A DNA stretch of 64,000 nt from the NCBI GenBank assembly GCA_047631555.1, contig JBLHZY010000003.1, forward strand, positions 1-64,000, in the 5' to 3' direction. The stretch is from JBLHZY01 sp047631555 (GTDB lineage Bacteria > Pseudomonadota > Alphaproteobacteria > Rhodobacterales > Rhodobacteraceae). The translations under genes and the position numbers were made by a program. This document shows positions 15,885-24,552 of this stretch, in pieces. The notes under the pieces were generated by a model, which searched no databases, was not told where the DNA came from, and was given only the letters and a program-made list of their open reading frames with translations. Positions within the stretch are counted from its first letter, which is position 1; each line of letters begins with the position of its first letter.

Positions 15885-15971
15885 TCTGGGGTGATGTGTG
15901 CCCTGCCCTTTCGCCGCCCTTTTCGCGCAGCCCCTGATCGCCTATCATGGCGGCAGAATAGGAGAGCCCCC

Positions 15972-16715
15972 TTGAAACTCTTTGTTGGCCTTGGAAATCC
16001 GGGCGCGAAATATGCAGGCCATCGCCACAACATCGGCTTTATGGCGCTGGATCGAATTGCCTCGGATCATGGCTTTGGGCCTTGGCGTGGCAAGTTTCAG
16101 GGCAGCGTTTCTGAGGGGCTTTTGGGGCGCGAAAAGGTGATCCTGCTCAAGCCGGAAACCTTCATGAACCTCTCTGGCCAATCGGTTGGCGAAGCGATGC
16201 GGTTTTATAAATTGGAACCGGCCGACATCACCGTTTTTCACGATGAGCTTGATCTCGCCCCCGCAAAATGCCGGGTCAAAATGGGCGGCGGGCATGCGGG
16301 CCATAATGGCTTGCGCTCGATCCATCAGCATATTGGCCCTGAGTATCAGCGTGTGCGCCTTGGCATCGGGCATCCGGGCCATAAGGATCGGGTCGCGGGC
16401 TATGTGCTGCATGATTTTGCCAAGGCGGATGAAGCCTGGCTTGATGATCTGCTGCGAGGGCTAAGCGACGGCGCGCCTGCTTTGGCTGCGGGTGACGCGG
16501 CACGTTTCTCCAACGATGTCGCCCTTCGCACGGCCCCTGCGCGCCCCTCAACTGGTAAAGCGCCAAAACAGGCCCAGCAATCAACGCCGCCTGTCGGGCA
16601 AGCCCCCGCCCCCCAAACGCCGGAGCCCAAAACGCCGGGCCCCAAAACGCCTGACCCGGCCGAAAACGCCCGCAGTCCTTTGCAAAAACTGGCTGACAAA
16701 TTTCGCGAGCGCTAG
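15972..16715 (+). CDS. pth: Peptidyl-tRNA hydrolase with proline-rich extension
   Basis: Pth frees tRNA from prematurely released peptidyl-tRNA. The start is TTG at 15972 behind AGGAGAG and gives MKLFVGLGNPGAKYAG. The catalytic His is in HRHNIGF, and the conserved Asp in FHDELDLAP; GGGHAGHNGLRSI is also present. The enzyme is complete by about residue 190. The last 60 residues form a low-complexity tail rich in Pro, Lys and Gln with repeated (T/D)PEPKTPGPKTPDP-type units and a basic end (KLADKFRER), longer than in E. coli Pth. Confidence 0.95.
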   Translation: MKLFVGLGNPGAKYAGHRHNIGFMALDRIASDHGFGPWRGKFQGSVSEGLLGREKVILLKPETFMNLSGQSVGEAMRFYKLEPADITVFHDELDLAPAKCRVKMGGGHAGHNGLRSIHQHIGPEYQRVRLGIGHPGHKDRVAGYVLHDFAKADEAWLDDLLRGLSDGAPALAAGDAARFSNDVALRTAPARPSTGKAPKQAQQSTPPVGQAPAPQTPEPKTPGPKTPDPAENARSPLQKLADKFRER

Positions 16716-16739
16716 TTTGGTTCAGATTTCAGCGCGGGG

Positions 16740-17231
16740 CTATGCGTTGGCCGGCAGCTCAACAAGATCGTCAATAAAGGCCGCCAGAAGTTGCGCGCGC
16801 CCGCTTACGCCTGCCTTGCGGTAAATTGCATTTGTTTGTGCTTTTACAGTGCCTTCGGAGGTGCTGCGGAGCGCGGCTATCTCGCCCGTGGACATGCCTT
16901 TGATTGCAAAAAGAGCGACGTCGCGCTCAGCCGGCGTTAGGCTCCACTGCGAAAACCGCTCTTCAAGCACATCCATAAATGCGCTGGATGCGCGGCGCAG
17001 GCGTTCTTCTGCTTGTAGTTGGGCGCGCTGCATGCGGCGCAACATCAACCCGCCCATAAGCACCCCAAGCATCAAGCCCACGGCCGCCCCGATTTCAATA
17101 AATTCGCGCGCGCGCCAAGAGATGGGCGTACTGCGAAAGCCAAAAACAGAAGAGAAAATATCCCCGACGAAGAAATAGGCGCAGCCAATTTGGACAAGCA
17201 AAACAGCGAAGATAATCACGCTACGCCACAT
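16740..17231 (-). CDS. Membrane-anchored LuxR-type HTH regulator
   Basis: The 163-residue protein has two hydrophobic helices (about 4-25 and 45-65), a helical linker (LRRMQRAQLQAEERLRRASS) and a C-terminal LuxR/GerE HTH: LTPAERDVALFAIKGMSTGE, IAALRSTSEGTVKAQTNAIY and RKAGVSGRAQL. There is no receiver domain, so the signal must come from the membrane part or partners. It ends the same-strand group with the two acidic PepSY-like genes and is a likely regulator of them. Confidence 0.8.
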   Translation of the reverse strand: MWRSVIIFAVLLVQIGCAYFFVGDIFSSVFGFRSTPISWRAREFIEIGAAVGLMLGVLMGGLMLRRMQRAQLQAEERLRRASSAFMDVLEERFSQWSLTPAERDVALFAIKGMSTGEIAALRSTSEGTVKAQTNAIYRKAGVSGRAQLLAAFIDDLVELPANA

Positions 17232-17272
17232 GCTTACTTGGCCTCGCAGGATGGGAATTTGAGATGCAGCAA

Positions 17273-17752
17273 TCAGTCATCATCTTCGCCGTGATCATCG
17301 CCGCCTCCATGATCACCGCTATCATCGTCAGAGCTGTCATGGTCTTCGCCGTCATCGTCTGAGCCATGGTCATCGCCGTCGTCAGATCCGTCGTCGTCAT
17401 CGTCGTCGAAATCGTTGCCCCCTCCCGAGGAGCCATTATTGCCGTTGCGATTGCTGCCGGTATTCCCGCCGCCATGTTCGAATATCTCTGAGGATGCGTT
17501 CGCTTCTGCCTCCCAAAAATCGCGCAGAATTTCACCGGTGCGCGCGTTAAGAATTATCTCGCGATGCCCTTCTTGCGAACGGGCTTCGATCCGCGTTCTC
17601 CCAAGCAGCGTTTTTGCGACGGTGATCTGTTTGTAGCCCTGTTTTTGAAGCTGGCTAATAATGCGATCTTGCGCGGTTTGCGCATAGCTTGGGAGGCCAA
17701 AAAAGCTGGCTGCCAAGAAGATCAAAATGAACGTTTTACGACGCATTGCCAT
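17273..17752 (-). CDS. Secreted PepSY-like protein with Asp-rich tail
   Basis: The 159-residue product has a signal peptide (MAMRRKTFILIFLAASFFGL, cleavage after SYA near residue 24). A short PepSY-like alpha/beta unit follows at 25-85 (RIISQLQKQGYKQITVAKTL, GRTRIEA, ILNARTGEILRDFW). A Gly/Asn/Ser linker leads to a C-terminal stretch (113-159) made almost only of Asp, His, Gly, Ser and Glu. Such tails can bind calcium or transition metals. It is paralogous to the next gene upstream. Exact function unknown. Confidence 0.7.
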   Translation of the reverse strand: MAMRRKTFILIFLAASFFGLPSYAQTAQDRIISQLQKQGYKQITVAKTLLGRTRIEARSQEGHREIILNARTGEILRDFWEAEANASSEIFEHGGGNTGSNRNGNNGSSGGGNDFDDDDDDGSDDGDDHGSDDDGEDHDSSDDDSGDHGGGDDHGEDDD

Positions 17753-17767
17753 TTCCGTTTAAGAAAG

Positions 17768-17798
17768 CGGCCTGTCGCAAACGCAGTGCAACAGGCCA
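17768..17798 (-). terminator. Intercistronic hairpin between the two PepSY-like genes
   Basis: On the minus strand GGCCTGT and ACAGGCC (17791-17797 and 17769-17775) pair around a partly paired loop, followed by GCTTTCTT. It may reduce transcription from the first PepSY-like gene into the second. Confidence 0.45.
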
Positions 17799-17841
17799 TC
17801 CCAATGTGGGCTAATTCAGGTTTTGTGCAAGGCCCTAACGA

Positions 17842-18384
17842 CTAGTCGTCGCTGTCGCTGTCGCCGTCTTCACCGCCATGATCGCCGCCGCCGTCATGGC
17901 CGCCGCTGTCGTGGTCGCCATCATCATCGCCTCGATCATGGTCGCCGCCATTGTCATCGTCGCTGTCATCGTCGCCATCGTCATGATCATCGTCATCCGA
18001 GGCATGATCGTCGTCGTCATCCTCGTGGCCCCGGCCTTTGCCTTCGTGATCGTCGTCCTCATCGTCCCCGCCGGCCCGCTCAACACGCGCAAAATCGCGA
18101 TTGCGATCGCGGATGGAAACGCCTTCGCGGGTGTTTTCAAATGCACCAACTTCCTCGGCTTCGGATTTAAGAACAGCGCCCGTGGCCCGATCCACGATCA
18201 TTTCGATTTTCTCAGACCCTCGGATCGCTTCAACTTTGAGCTGGGTCGGCCCGCGCTTTACCTCAACGCGGGTAAACCCATCGGCTTGCAAATCGGAGAT
18301 CAGATCTTGCGTTGTGGTTTGGGCGGTTGCTGCGCCCGCGGCCAGCAGACTGAGGACTGCGGCGACTTTGAATGTATTCATCAT
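17842..18384 (-). CDS. Secreted PepSY-like protein with long Asp/His-rich tail
   Basis: The 180-residue product starts at 18384 behind AAGGGA. Its signal peptide (FKVAAVLSLLAAGAATA) is cut near residue 21. A PepSY-like domain covers 23-85 (DLISDLQADGFTRVEVKRGP, KIEMIVDRATGAVLKSEAEE). Residues 115-180 are a run of Asp, His and Gly with little else. The coding DNA of the tail is a GAC/GAT-rich quasi-repeat, prone to length variation. The tail suggests cation binding in the periplasm or outside the cell; this is inference. Confidence 0.7.
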   Translation of the reverse strand: MMNTFKVAAVLSLLAAGAATAQTTTQDLISDLQADGFTRVEVKRGPTQLKVEAIRGSEKIEMIVDRATGAVLKSEAEEVGAFENTREGVSIRDRNRDFARVERAGGDDEDDDHEGKGRGHEDDDDDHASDDDDHDDGDDDSDDDNGGDHDRGDDDGDHDSGGHDGGGDHGGEDGDSDSDD

Positions 18385-18948
18385 TGGTTTCCCTTTTGAT
18401 CGAATTGCTCGAAACGGCATGTGCCGCATTGATGCCCCCAAAGAGAGAAGAAAAGATGGCGCGGGGCCATTCACCCAAAGGTATAGACCGACAATTTTAG
18501 TTAATCGCGCCGCCGCATAAACCTGAGTTTATGCGCTTGGATTAGGGAAATTCCGGCGCAAGCCGCTGATAAATATAGGCGATTTTTTGGCCGGCTTCCC
18601 TGCGCGTTATTTTCGGCCCATTAAGCCTGTTCAAAGGCAGGGTATAATTCTCCCGCTCGCTCATGGGTTTTTCGCAAAAGATAGGTGCCCGCCGAAACGC
18701 GCGCGCGAAATTCAGCGCAGGCTTAAGCACGCGGGAAGCCGAAACCGCGCATCACCCAAAATTCAAAAGCCCGCAGCTCGGCTCAAGTTTCTGAAACACA
18801 TCGCGCGAAATCGCGCAGGTCGGCTAGCAAGTTTTCTATATATTTCACCGCCTTAGATGATCACGCCTTTGTTTATTCATCTTTGTGAAATCCGCGCTAG
18901 TCTCCAATTACACGTTCACAGCAAAATCGATTACCAGGGATAGTATTC
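18385..18948. other. Divergent intergenic region, promoters of PepSY-like and TPR genes
   Basis: This 564-bp stretch separates two divergent genes. It holds a perfect 8-bp-arm palindrome (18515-18534) and a 62-codon minus-strand open frame (18542-18730) whose later part (MSERENYTLPLNRLNGPK and on) could be a small protein, but it has no recognisable relatives. No clear sigma-70 boxes are assigned. Confidence 0.35.
18515..18534. promoter_or_regulatory. Palindrome, candidate operator
   Basis: GCATAAAC, CTGA, GTTTATGC is a perfect inverted repeat about 130 bp upstream of the first PepSY-like gene. LuxR-type regulators bind such dyads, so the membrane LuxR protein coded downstream is one candidate. 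A hairpin role is the alternative. Confidence 0.35.
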
Positions 18949-19488
18949 ATGAAGACATTCGCATTTGTAACTGCCGGCGCCCTCGCTGTTGGCCTTGCAA
19001 CCTCCGCATTTGCAGCCGGTGGTGGGGACACGCCGCCCAAGCCGACCAAAACCATGACCGAGTGTAAAACTGGCGAAGTTTGGGATGAAAAGACCAAGAC
19101 TTGCCTCAAGAAAGAAGCGCGTGCGCTAACGGACGATCAGCGCTATGGCGCTGTGCGCGAGCTGGCCTATGCGGGCGAATATGACCGCGCGATTGCAATG
19201 ATCGATAGCGCGCAGGATCAGACGGCCCCGCGCATGTTGACCTATCGCGGGTTTACCGCCCGTAAGCTGGGCAAGATGGATGCCGCAATGGCGTTTTACC
19301 AAAGCGCGCTTGAGGCCGATCCAGATTTCATTCTCGCGCGTTCCTACATGGGCCAAGGCCTGATGGCAGCGGGCGATCTTGCCGGCGCATTGGCGCAGTT
19401 GCGCGAGATTGAAGCGCGCGGTGGGCGCGAGACATGGGCATATGCCGCCCTTGATCAAGCGCTACGTGGGATTCCGACGAATTACTGA
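18949..19488 (+). CDS. Exported tetratricopeptide-repeat protein
   Basis: The 179-residue protein has a signal peptide (MKTFAFVTAGALAVGLATSA, cut after FA), a proline/lysine linker with two cysteines (TMTECKTGEVWDEKTKTCL) that could form a disulfide, and TPR-like helices from about 60 to 170 (LAYAGEYDRAIAMIDSAQ; MDAAMAFYQSALEADPDF; LMAAGDLAGALAQLREIE). It probably scaffolds envelope proteins. No partner is evident from context. Confidence 0.75.
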   Translation: MKTFAFVTAGALAVGLATSAFAAGGGDTPPKPTKTMTECKTGEVWDEKTKTCLKKEARALTDDQRYGAVRELAYAGEYDRAIAMIDSAQDQTAPRMLTYRGFTARKLGKMDAAMAFYQSALEADPDFILARSYMGQGLMAAGDLAGALAQLREIEARGGRETWAYAALDQALRGIPTNY

Positions 19489-19506
19489 TCCGCTGAGTTA
19501 AAATGC

Positions 19507-19543
19507 AAAAGGCCCGCTGAGTTTCCAGCGGGCCTTTTGTTTT
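19507..19543. terminator. Bidirectional terminator between TPR gene and trpB
   Basis: AAAAGGCCCGCTG, loop AGTTTC, CAGCGGGCCTTTTGTTTT is a strong stem with T tract on the plus strand and A tract before it. It can serve both convergent genes. Confidence 0.88.
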
Positions 19544-19558
19544 GGAGATGTGCTTGGC

Positions 19559-20794
19559 TTAGCCGCCTGTATTGATTTCGACGCCCAAATGTTTGGCCAC
19601 GGTGAAGATATCCTTATCGCCGCGTCCACACATATTCATCACGATGATATGGTCGCGTGGCAGGGTCGGCGCGATTTTCATCACATGCGCTAGGGCATGG
19701 GATGGCTCAAGCGCGGGGATAATCCCCTCCATCGCGCAGGAAAATTGGAAAGCCTCAAGCGCTTCTTTATCGGTGATGGAGACGTATTCGGCGCGTTTGG
19801 TATCGTGCAGCCAGCTGTGCTCTGGGCCGATGCCGGGGTAATCGAGGCCAGCAGAGATCGAGAAGCCCTCAAGAATTTGGCCGTCGTCATCTTGCAAAAG
19901 ATAGGTGCGGTTGCCGTGAAGAACGCCGGGTCGCCCGCCCGTAAGGGAGGCGCAGTGCTCCATCTTTTCGTTCACGCCTTTACCGCCCGCTTCAACGCCG
20001 ATGAGGCGCACTTGCGGATCATCGAGAAACGGGAAGAACAGGCCCATCGCATTGGAGCCGCCGCCGATCGCGGCGATCAGCGTATCTGGAAGGCGACCTT
20101 TGCCCTCCTGATCGGCGAGTTGTTCGCGGACTTCCTTGCCGATGATGGATTGGAAATCGCGCACCATGGCCGGGTATGGATGGGGGCCAGCGACCGTTCC
20201 GATGCAATAGAATGTATCCGCGACATTGGTGACCCAGTCGCGCATCGCGTCGTTCATCGCGTCCTTCAGCGTGCCGCGCCCGGAGGTAACGGCGACGACT
20301 TCAGCGCCCAGAAGGCGCATGCGGAAAACGTTGGGCGCTTGGCGCTCGACATCATGCGCGCCCATATAGACCACGCATTTGAGCCCGAATTTCGCACAGA
20401 CCGTGGCGGTTGCAACGCCGTGCTGACCTGCGCCTGTTTCGGCGATGATGCGGGTTTTGCCCATGCGCCGGGCAAGGATGATCTGGCCGAGCACATTGTT
20501 GATTTTATGCGCGCCGGTGTGGTTGAGCTCATCGCGCTTGAGATAGATTTTCGCGCCGCCAAGCTCTTCGGTCATGCGCTGCGCATAATAGAGCGGCGAC
20601 GGGCGGCCAACATAATGGGTCCAAAGATCATCCATTTCCGCCCAGAAGGTCGGATCGGTTTTGGCGTGCTCGTAGTGTTCTTCGAGCGACAGGATCAAAG
20701 GCATGAGCGTTTCGGAGACGAAGCGCCCGCCGAAATCGCCAAAGCGCCCCTGCTCATCGGGGCCGTTCATGAAGCTGTTGAAAAGGTCATTCAT
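19559..20794 (-). CDS. trpB: Tryptophan synthase beta subunit
   Basis: TrpB joins indole and serine using PLP. The protein has 411 residues from the ATG at 20794 (GGAG upstream); longer in-frame starts would add about 58 low-complexity residues. The PLP Lys is in LNHTGAHKINNVLG, ETGAGQHGVATAT binds the substrate side, and the phosphate loop is GGGSNAMG. The next gene upstream is trpF, on the same strand. Confidence 0.97.
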   Translation of the reverse strand: MNDLFNSFMNGPDEQGRFGDFGGRFVSETLMPLILSLEEHYEHAKTDPTFWAEMDDLWTHYVGRPSPLYYAQRMTEELGGAKIYLKRDELNHTGAHKINNVLGQIILARRMGKTRIIAETGAGQHGVATATVCAKFGLKCVVYMGAHDVERQAPNVFRMRLLGAEVVAVTSGRGTLKDAMNDAMRDWVTNVADTFYCIGTVAGPHPYPAMVRDFQSIIGKEVREQLADQEGKGRLPDTLIAAIGGGSNAMGLFFPFLDDPQVRLIGVEAGGKGVNEKMEHCASLTGGRPGVLHGNRTYLLQDDDGQILEGFSISAGLDYPGIGPEHSWLHDTKRAEYVSITDKEALEAFQFSCAMEGIIPALEPSHALAHVMKIAPTLPRDHIIVMNMCGRGDKDIFTVAKHLGVEINTGG

Positions 20795-20921
20795 CTTGGG
20801 GCTCCTTCGCGCTTTGCTTTGGTTTAGCGGGGAAGCGGCGCGGGGTAAAGCGGCGGGCGCGCGCTTTGGCTTGGGGTTTGGTATTTGAGTATTTGGGCCA
20901 AGAAAAAGTTGGCTTTTGTGC

Positions 20922-21614
20922 TTAAGTCTTGGCCTTTGGGGCGGCGTGCAGGATGGGGGCTGCGCCATTTGTGATGGCGTTTGTGGCCTTCAGGAAGGCG
21001 CGGATTTTGGCCGGGTCTTTTTCGCCCGGCGCGGATTCCACGCCAGAGGAGACATCGACTTGGGTCGCGCGCGTTTTCTCAATGGCGAGGGCGACGTTTT
21101 GCGCAGTGAGCCCGCCTGCAAGCATCCAGGGTTTGGGCCAATTAATATTGGCGATCAGGGTCCAATCAAAAGAAAGGCCGTTGCCGCCGGGAAGATCGGC
21201 GCCTTTGGGGGCTTTGGCATCAATCAGGAGCTGATCTGCAACCTCGCCGTAGCTTTGGATTTGGGCGATGTCATCGGGGCCAGAGACGCCGATGGCTTTC
21301 ATCGCGGGCAGGCCGGTGAGCGCTTTGATTTCGGTGACGCGCCTGGGGGTCTCTTTGCCGTGAAGCTGGATCATATCGATGGGAACGGCGCGCGTGATGC
21401 TTTCCAGCAGCACATCATCGGGATCGACGAGAAGCGCGACTTTGGCAATGCCGGGCGGCACGGAGGCGGCAAGCGCGGCGGCCTCTTCGATCGAGATATT
21501 GCGCGGGGAGTTGGGGAAAAAGACAAAGCCGATATAGGCCGCGCCGGCATTGATTGCAGCGCTTAGGTTCTCTGCGTCTTTGAGGCCGCAGATTTTGGTT
21601 CTTATTTGGGCCAT
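20922..21614 (-). CDS. trpF: Phosphoribosylanthranilate isomerase
   Basis: The 230-residue TIM barrel starts MAQIRTKICGLKDAENL with the catalytic Cys in KICG. It has FVFFPNSPRNIS, the catalytic Asp region ALLVDPDD, IQLHGKETP, and the phosphate site MLAGGLTAQNV and VDVSSGVESAPGEKD. It lies upstream of trpB with 127 bp between them. Confidence 0.96.
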   Translation of the reverse strand: MAQIRTKICGLKDAENLSAAINAGAAYIGFVFFPNSPRNISIEEAAALAASVPPGIAKVALLVDPDDVLLESITRAVPIDMIQLHGKETPRRVTEIKALTGLPAMKAIGVSGPDDIAQIQSYGEVADQLLIDAKAPKGADLPGGNGLSFDWTLIANINWPKPWMLAGGLTAQNVALAIEKTRATQVDVSSGVESAPGEKDPAKIRAFLKATNAITNGAAPILHAAPKAKT

Positions 21615-21629
21615 GGCGCGGCTGCGGAT

Positions 21630-21995
21630 TTACGCAGCTCCTTTATCTTCCAAAAGGGCGAGGATCTCGGCGTCGCCGCCAGCGGCCTCGGGCTTGCTTT
21701 GGCGCAGACGGCGCATTTCACGCTTGAGACGTTCTTTTTCGCGCCGCTCATTGGTCGCGGCGACGCGATGTTTGTGTTCGCGCATCCATTCCCAGAAAAA
21801 GCCGATCAAAACGCCCGCAATGATCCCGGTGAAGATCACCACAAAAAGCGGAACCGTAAGAGAGCCGGAGATCCCAACCAGCGCGCCAAGATCGGCGGGC
21901 ATTAGGTTCAGCGTCACTGGACCACGGTTGGCCAGAGCCACCGTGATCAAGCAAATCGCAAGGGCCGCGAGGAATGCATAGCGAAGATAGCGCAT
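21630..21995 (-). CDS. lapA: LapA-family (DUF1049) membrane protein
   Basis: This 121-residue protein has two membrane helices (about 5-23 and 45-70) and a cytoplasmic coiled-coil tail rich in Arg, Lys and Glu, as in LapA, which takes part in lipopolysaccharide assembly control in E. coli. Its place between ihfB and trpF is typical for Rhodobacterales. Confidence 0.8.
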   Translation of the reverse strand: MRYLRYAFLAALAICLITVALANRGPVTLNLMPADLGALVGISGSLTVPLFVVIFTGIIAGVLIGFFWEWMREHKHRVAATNERREKERLKREMRRLRQSKPEAAGGDAEILALLEDKGAA

Positions 21996-22040
21996 CGGCT
22001 TTGGCCTTATAATCGGATCGTTACGAGCGGTGAACTGGGC

Positions 22041-22322
22041 TTATTTGCCGTTAAGGCGGTCACGCAGAAGCTTGCCGGTCTTAAAGAAGGGCACGTGCTT
22101 TTCTTCGACTTGAACGCTCTCACCGGTGCGCGGGTTGCGCCCCGTGCGGGCATCGCGCTGCTTGACGGAAAACGCGCCAAATCCGCGAAGCTCAACGCGA
22201 TCGCCATTGGCCATCGCTTCGATCACTTCTTCAAAGATGGTGTTGACGATACGTTCAACATCCCGCTGATAGAGATGCGGATTTTCGTCTGCGATTTTCT
22301 GAATCAATTCCGAACGGATCAT
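22041..22322 (-). CDS. ihfB: Integration host factor beta subunit
   Basis: The ATG at 22322 gives MIRSELIQKIADENPHLYQR, 93 residues of the HU/IHF fold. The DNA-intercalating arm is GRNPRTGESV and GFGAFSVKQRDAR precedes it. IHF bends DNA for transcription, replication and recombination, and could serve the integrase of the nearby island. It lies downstream of rpsA as in E. coli. Confidence 0.96.
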   Translation of the reverse strand: MIRSELIQKIADENPHLYQRDVERIVNTIFEEVIEAMANGDRVELRGFGAFSVKQRDARTGRNPRTGESVQVEEKHVPFFKTGKLLRDRLNGK

Positions 22323-22574
22323 CAATTTCCCCCCTATTGGGCATTATGTTTGCGCATTGGCAGATGGCGCAATTGCCGTTTTCGACCTTGCCTGACTATA
22401 GGCGAGCTTTTCGGATCGGGAAATGGGAGAGCGCGCAGCGATTGCAGAAAAATCACGCTAATATGCTGATCTTTTGCGAAAATCCTGTCTCGTGCGGCGG
22501 AATTTTGCCCGGATGGTTAGAAATTCAGCACGCGGCAGTGCAGCAATGGAGATTGATTCGCACCTCCAAATGCA

Positions 22575-22603
22575 AACGGCCCCACCAAATTGGCGGGGCC
22601 GTT
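22575..22603 (-). terminator. Terminator-like hairpin after rpsA
   Basis: On the minus strand AACGGCCCCGCCA, AATT, TGGTGGGGCCGTTT forms a long stem shortly after the rpsA stop codon. It lies in the about 300-bp gap before ihfB, which otherwise should hold the ihfB promoter. Confidence 0.75.
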
Positions 22604-22625
22604 GCGATGATTTGAAGCGTTTGGC

Positions 22626-24302
22626 TTACTCTTCGGTTTTGAGAGCGGCGCCAAGGATATCGCCCAAGGACGCGCCCGAGTCCGAAGACCCGTACTGCTG
22701 AACGGCTTCTTTTTCTTCTGCGATTTCGCGGGCTTTGATCGACAGACCAAGGCGGCGCGTTTTCGCATCAACATTCGTTACACGCACATCGATGCTATCG
22801 CCAACTTGGAAGCGCTCTGGGCGCTGCTCGGCACGATCGCGCGACAGGTCGGAGCGGCGGATGAAGGATTTCGCGCCTTCATATTCCACTTCAACGCCGC
22901 CTTCTTCGATGGCAGTCACGTTAACAGTGATGATCGAGCCGCGCTTAACGCCCTCGGTCGCCCCTGTGAAGCTATCATCCAGAGCTTTAACGGAGAGCGA
23001 GATACGCTCTTTTTCCACATCAACTTCGGTCACGACGGCTTTCACCATGTCGTTCTTTTGATAGTTCTGGATGGCGTCTTCGCCACGGTCTTCCCAGCTC
23101 AGATCTGAGAGGTGAACCATGCCGTCGATTTCGCCTTCAAGGCCGATGAACAGACCAAATTCGGTGATGTTCTTAACTTCGCCTTCAACATGCGTGCCAA
23201 CGGGGTGTGATTCTGCGAATACTTCCCATGGGTTGCGCTGTGTTTGCTTGAGGCCAAGCGAAACGCGGCGTTTGGCTGTATCGATCTCCAGAACCATAAC
23301 TTCGACTTCTTGGCTCGTGGAAACGATTTTGCCTGGGTGTACGTTCTTCTTTGTCCAAGACATTTCGGAGACGTGCACCAAACCTTCAACACCAGGCTCG
23401 AGCTCAACAAATGCACCGTAATCGGTGATGTTGGTCACGCGGCCAGTATGAACGCTTTCCAATGGGAACTTGCCTTCAACGGCATCCCATGGATCGGCTT
23501 GAAGCTGCTTCATGCCGAGCGAGATACGGTGTGTCTCTTTGTTGATCTTGATCACCTGAACCTTGATCGTCTCGCCGATTGCGAGGATCTCGGATGGGTG
23601 GTTCACGCGGCGCCATGCCATGTCTGTAACGTGCAGAAGACCATCTACGCCGCCCAGATCAACAAACGCACCGTATTCGGTGATGTTTTTCACAACGCCA
23701 TCAACGCTATCGCCTTCGGCCAATTTGCCGATAACTTCAGCGCGCTGCTCGGCGCGGCTTTCTTCGAGGATCGCACGACGCGATACAACGATATTGCCAC
23801 GACGGCGATCCATTTTCAGGATTTGGAATGGCTGCTTGAGACCCATCAGAGGGCCAGCATCGCGCACGGGGCGCACATCAACTTGCGAGCCGGGAAGGAA
23901 CGCAACCGCGCCGCCCAGATCAACAGTAAAGCCGCCTTTAACGCGACCAAAGATTGCGCCTTCAACGCGCTCTTCGTCGGCATATGCTTTTTCGAGGCGA
24001 TCCCAAGCTTCTTCACGGCGCGCTTTGTCGCGGCTGATAGAGGCTTCACCGCGCGAGTTTTCAACACGGTCGAGGAAAACCTCAACTTCGTCGCCAACTG
24101 CGATTTCGGGAGCTTCGCCTGGATTTGCGAATTCTTTAAGATCAACGCGGCCTTCCATTTTGTAGCCGACGTCGATGATGGCTTGGCCCGCTTCAATTGC
24201 GATAACCTTGCCTTTGACAACAGAGCCCTCTTCGGGCGTGTCAATTTCGAAGCTTTCGTTCAGGAGGGCTTCGAATTCCTCCATAGATGTGTTCTGAGCC
24301 AT
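22626..24302 (-). CDS. rpsA: Ribosomal protein bS1
   Basis: The 558-residue protein binds mRNA on the 30S subunit. The start at 24302 has AAGGAA upstream and gives MAQNTSMEEFEALLNESF. Six S1 (OB-fold) repeats follow, recognisable by GSVVKGKVIAIE, GAIFGRVKGGFTVDL, GVVKNITEYGAFVDLGGVDG, GRVTNITDYGAFVELEPGVE, GEVKNITEFGLFIGLEGEID and GSIITVNVTAIEEGGVEVEY. Strong codon bias for Lys and Glu fits high expression. cmk, its usual upstream neighbour, lies 10.6 kb away beyond the glp locus. Confidence 0.98.
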   Translation of the reverse strand: MAQNTSMEEFEALLNESFEIDTPEEGSVVKGKVIAIEAGQAIIDVGYKMEGRVDLKEFANPGEAPEIAVGDEVEVFLDRVENSRGEASISRDKARREEAWDRLEKAYADEERVEGAIFGRVKGGFTVDLGGAVAFLPGSQVDVRPVRDAGPLMGLKQPFQILKMDRRRGNIVVSRRAILEESRAEQRAEVIGKLAEGDSVDGVVKNITEYGAFVDLGGVDGLLHVTDMAWRRVNHPSEILAIGETIKVQVIKINKETHRISLGMKQLQADPWDAVEGKFPLESVHTGRVTNITDYGAFVELEPGVEGLVHVSEMSWTKKNVHPGKIVSTSQEVEVMVLEIDTAKRRVSLGLKQTQRNPWEVFAESHPVGTHVEGEVKNITEFGLFIGLEGEIDGMVHLSDLSWEDRGEDAIQNYQKNDMVKAVVTEVDVEKERISLSVKALDDSFTGATEGVKRGSIITVNVTAIEEGGVEVEYEGAKSFIRRSDLSRDRAEQRPERFQVGDSIDVRVTNVDAKTRRLGLSIKAREIAEEKEAVQQYGSSDSGASLGDILGAALKTEE

Positions 24303-24552
24303 GTGGTCTCGGGTTCCTTTAAAGTCTTGTTTCTGGCCGTGCGGTTGTCTCCGCCGGTCTTGGGTTTCCATTGGTCGACTTGGCGGCTGCAAAACAAAGA
24401 GGGCCGGTATTTCCCAGCCCTACTCGTCTTATTATTATGCGGCGTTAATCACCTTATCGACAGCGCGCGTATAGGCGCAAATCAGGCGAGGTGCAAGCCT
24501 TGGCCGCCTTCATTCATTGAGGAAATGGGCGGATTGGGGCAGATATTGCGCC

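Noticed and set aside
17833..18060. Repetitive trinucleotide tract considered as CRISPR or satellite array
   Set aside because: There are no spacers or constant repeats. The tract is in frame and codes the Asp/His tail of a secreted protein.
18542..18730. Minus-strand open frame of 62 codons considered as a gene
   Set aside because: No relatives recognised, no clear ribosome-binding site and uneven codon use. Kept only as a remark in the intergenic entry.
19697..20827. A 376-codon open frame antisense to trpB
   Set aside because: It follows trpB exactly and shows no domain.
20795..20968. Longer trpB N-terminus
   Set aside because: 58 Pro/Lys/Arg-rich residues with no ribosome-binding site. 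MNDLFNSFMNG at 20794 is the family start.
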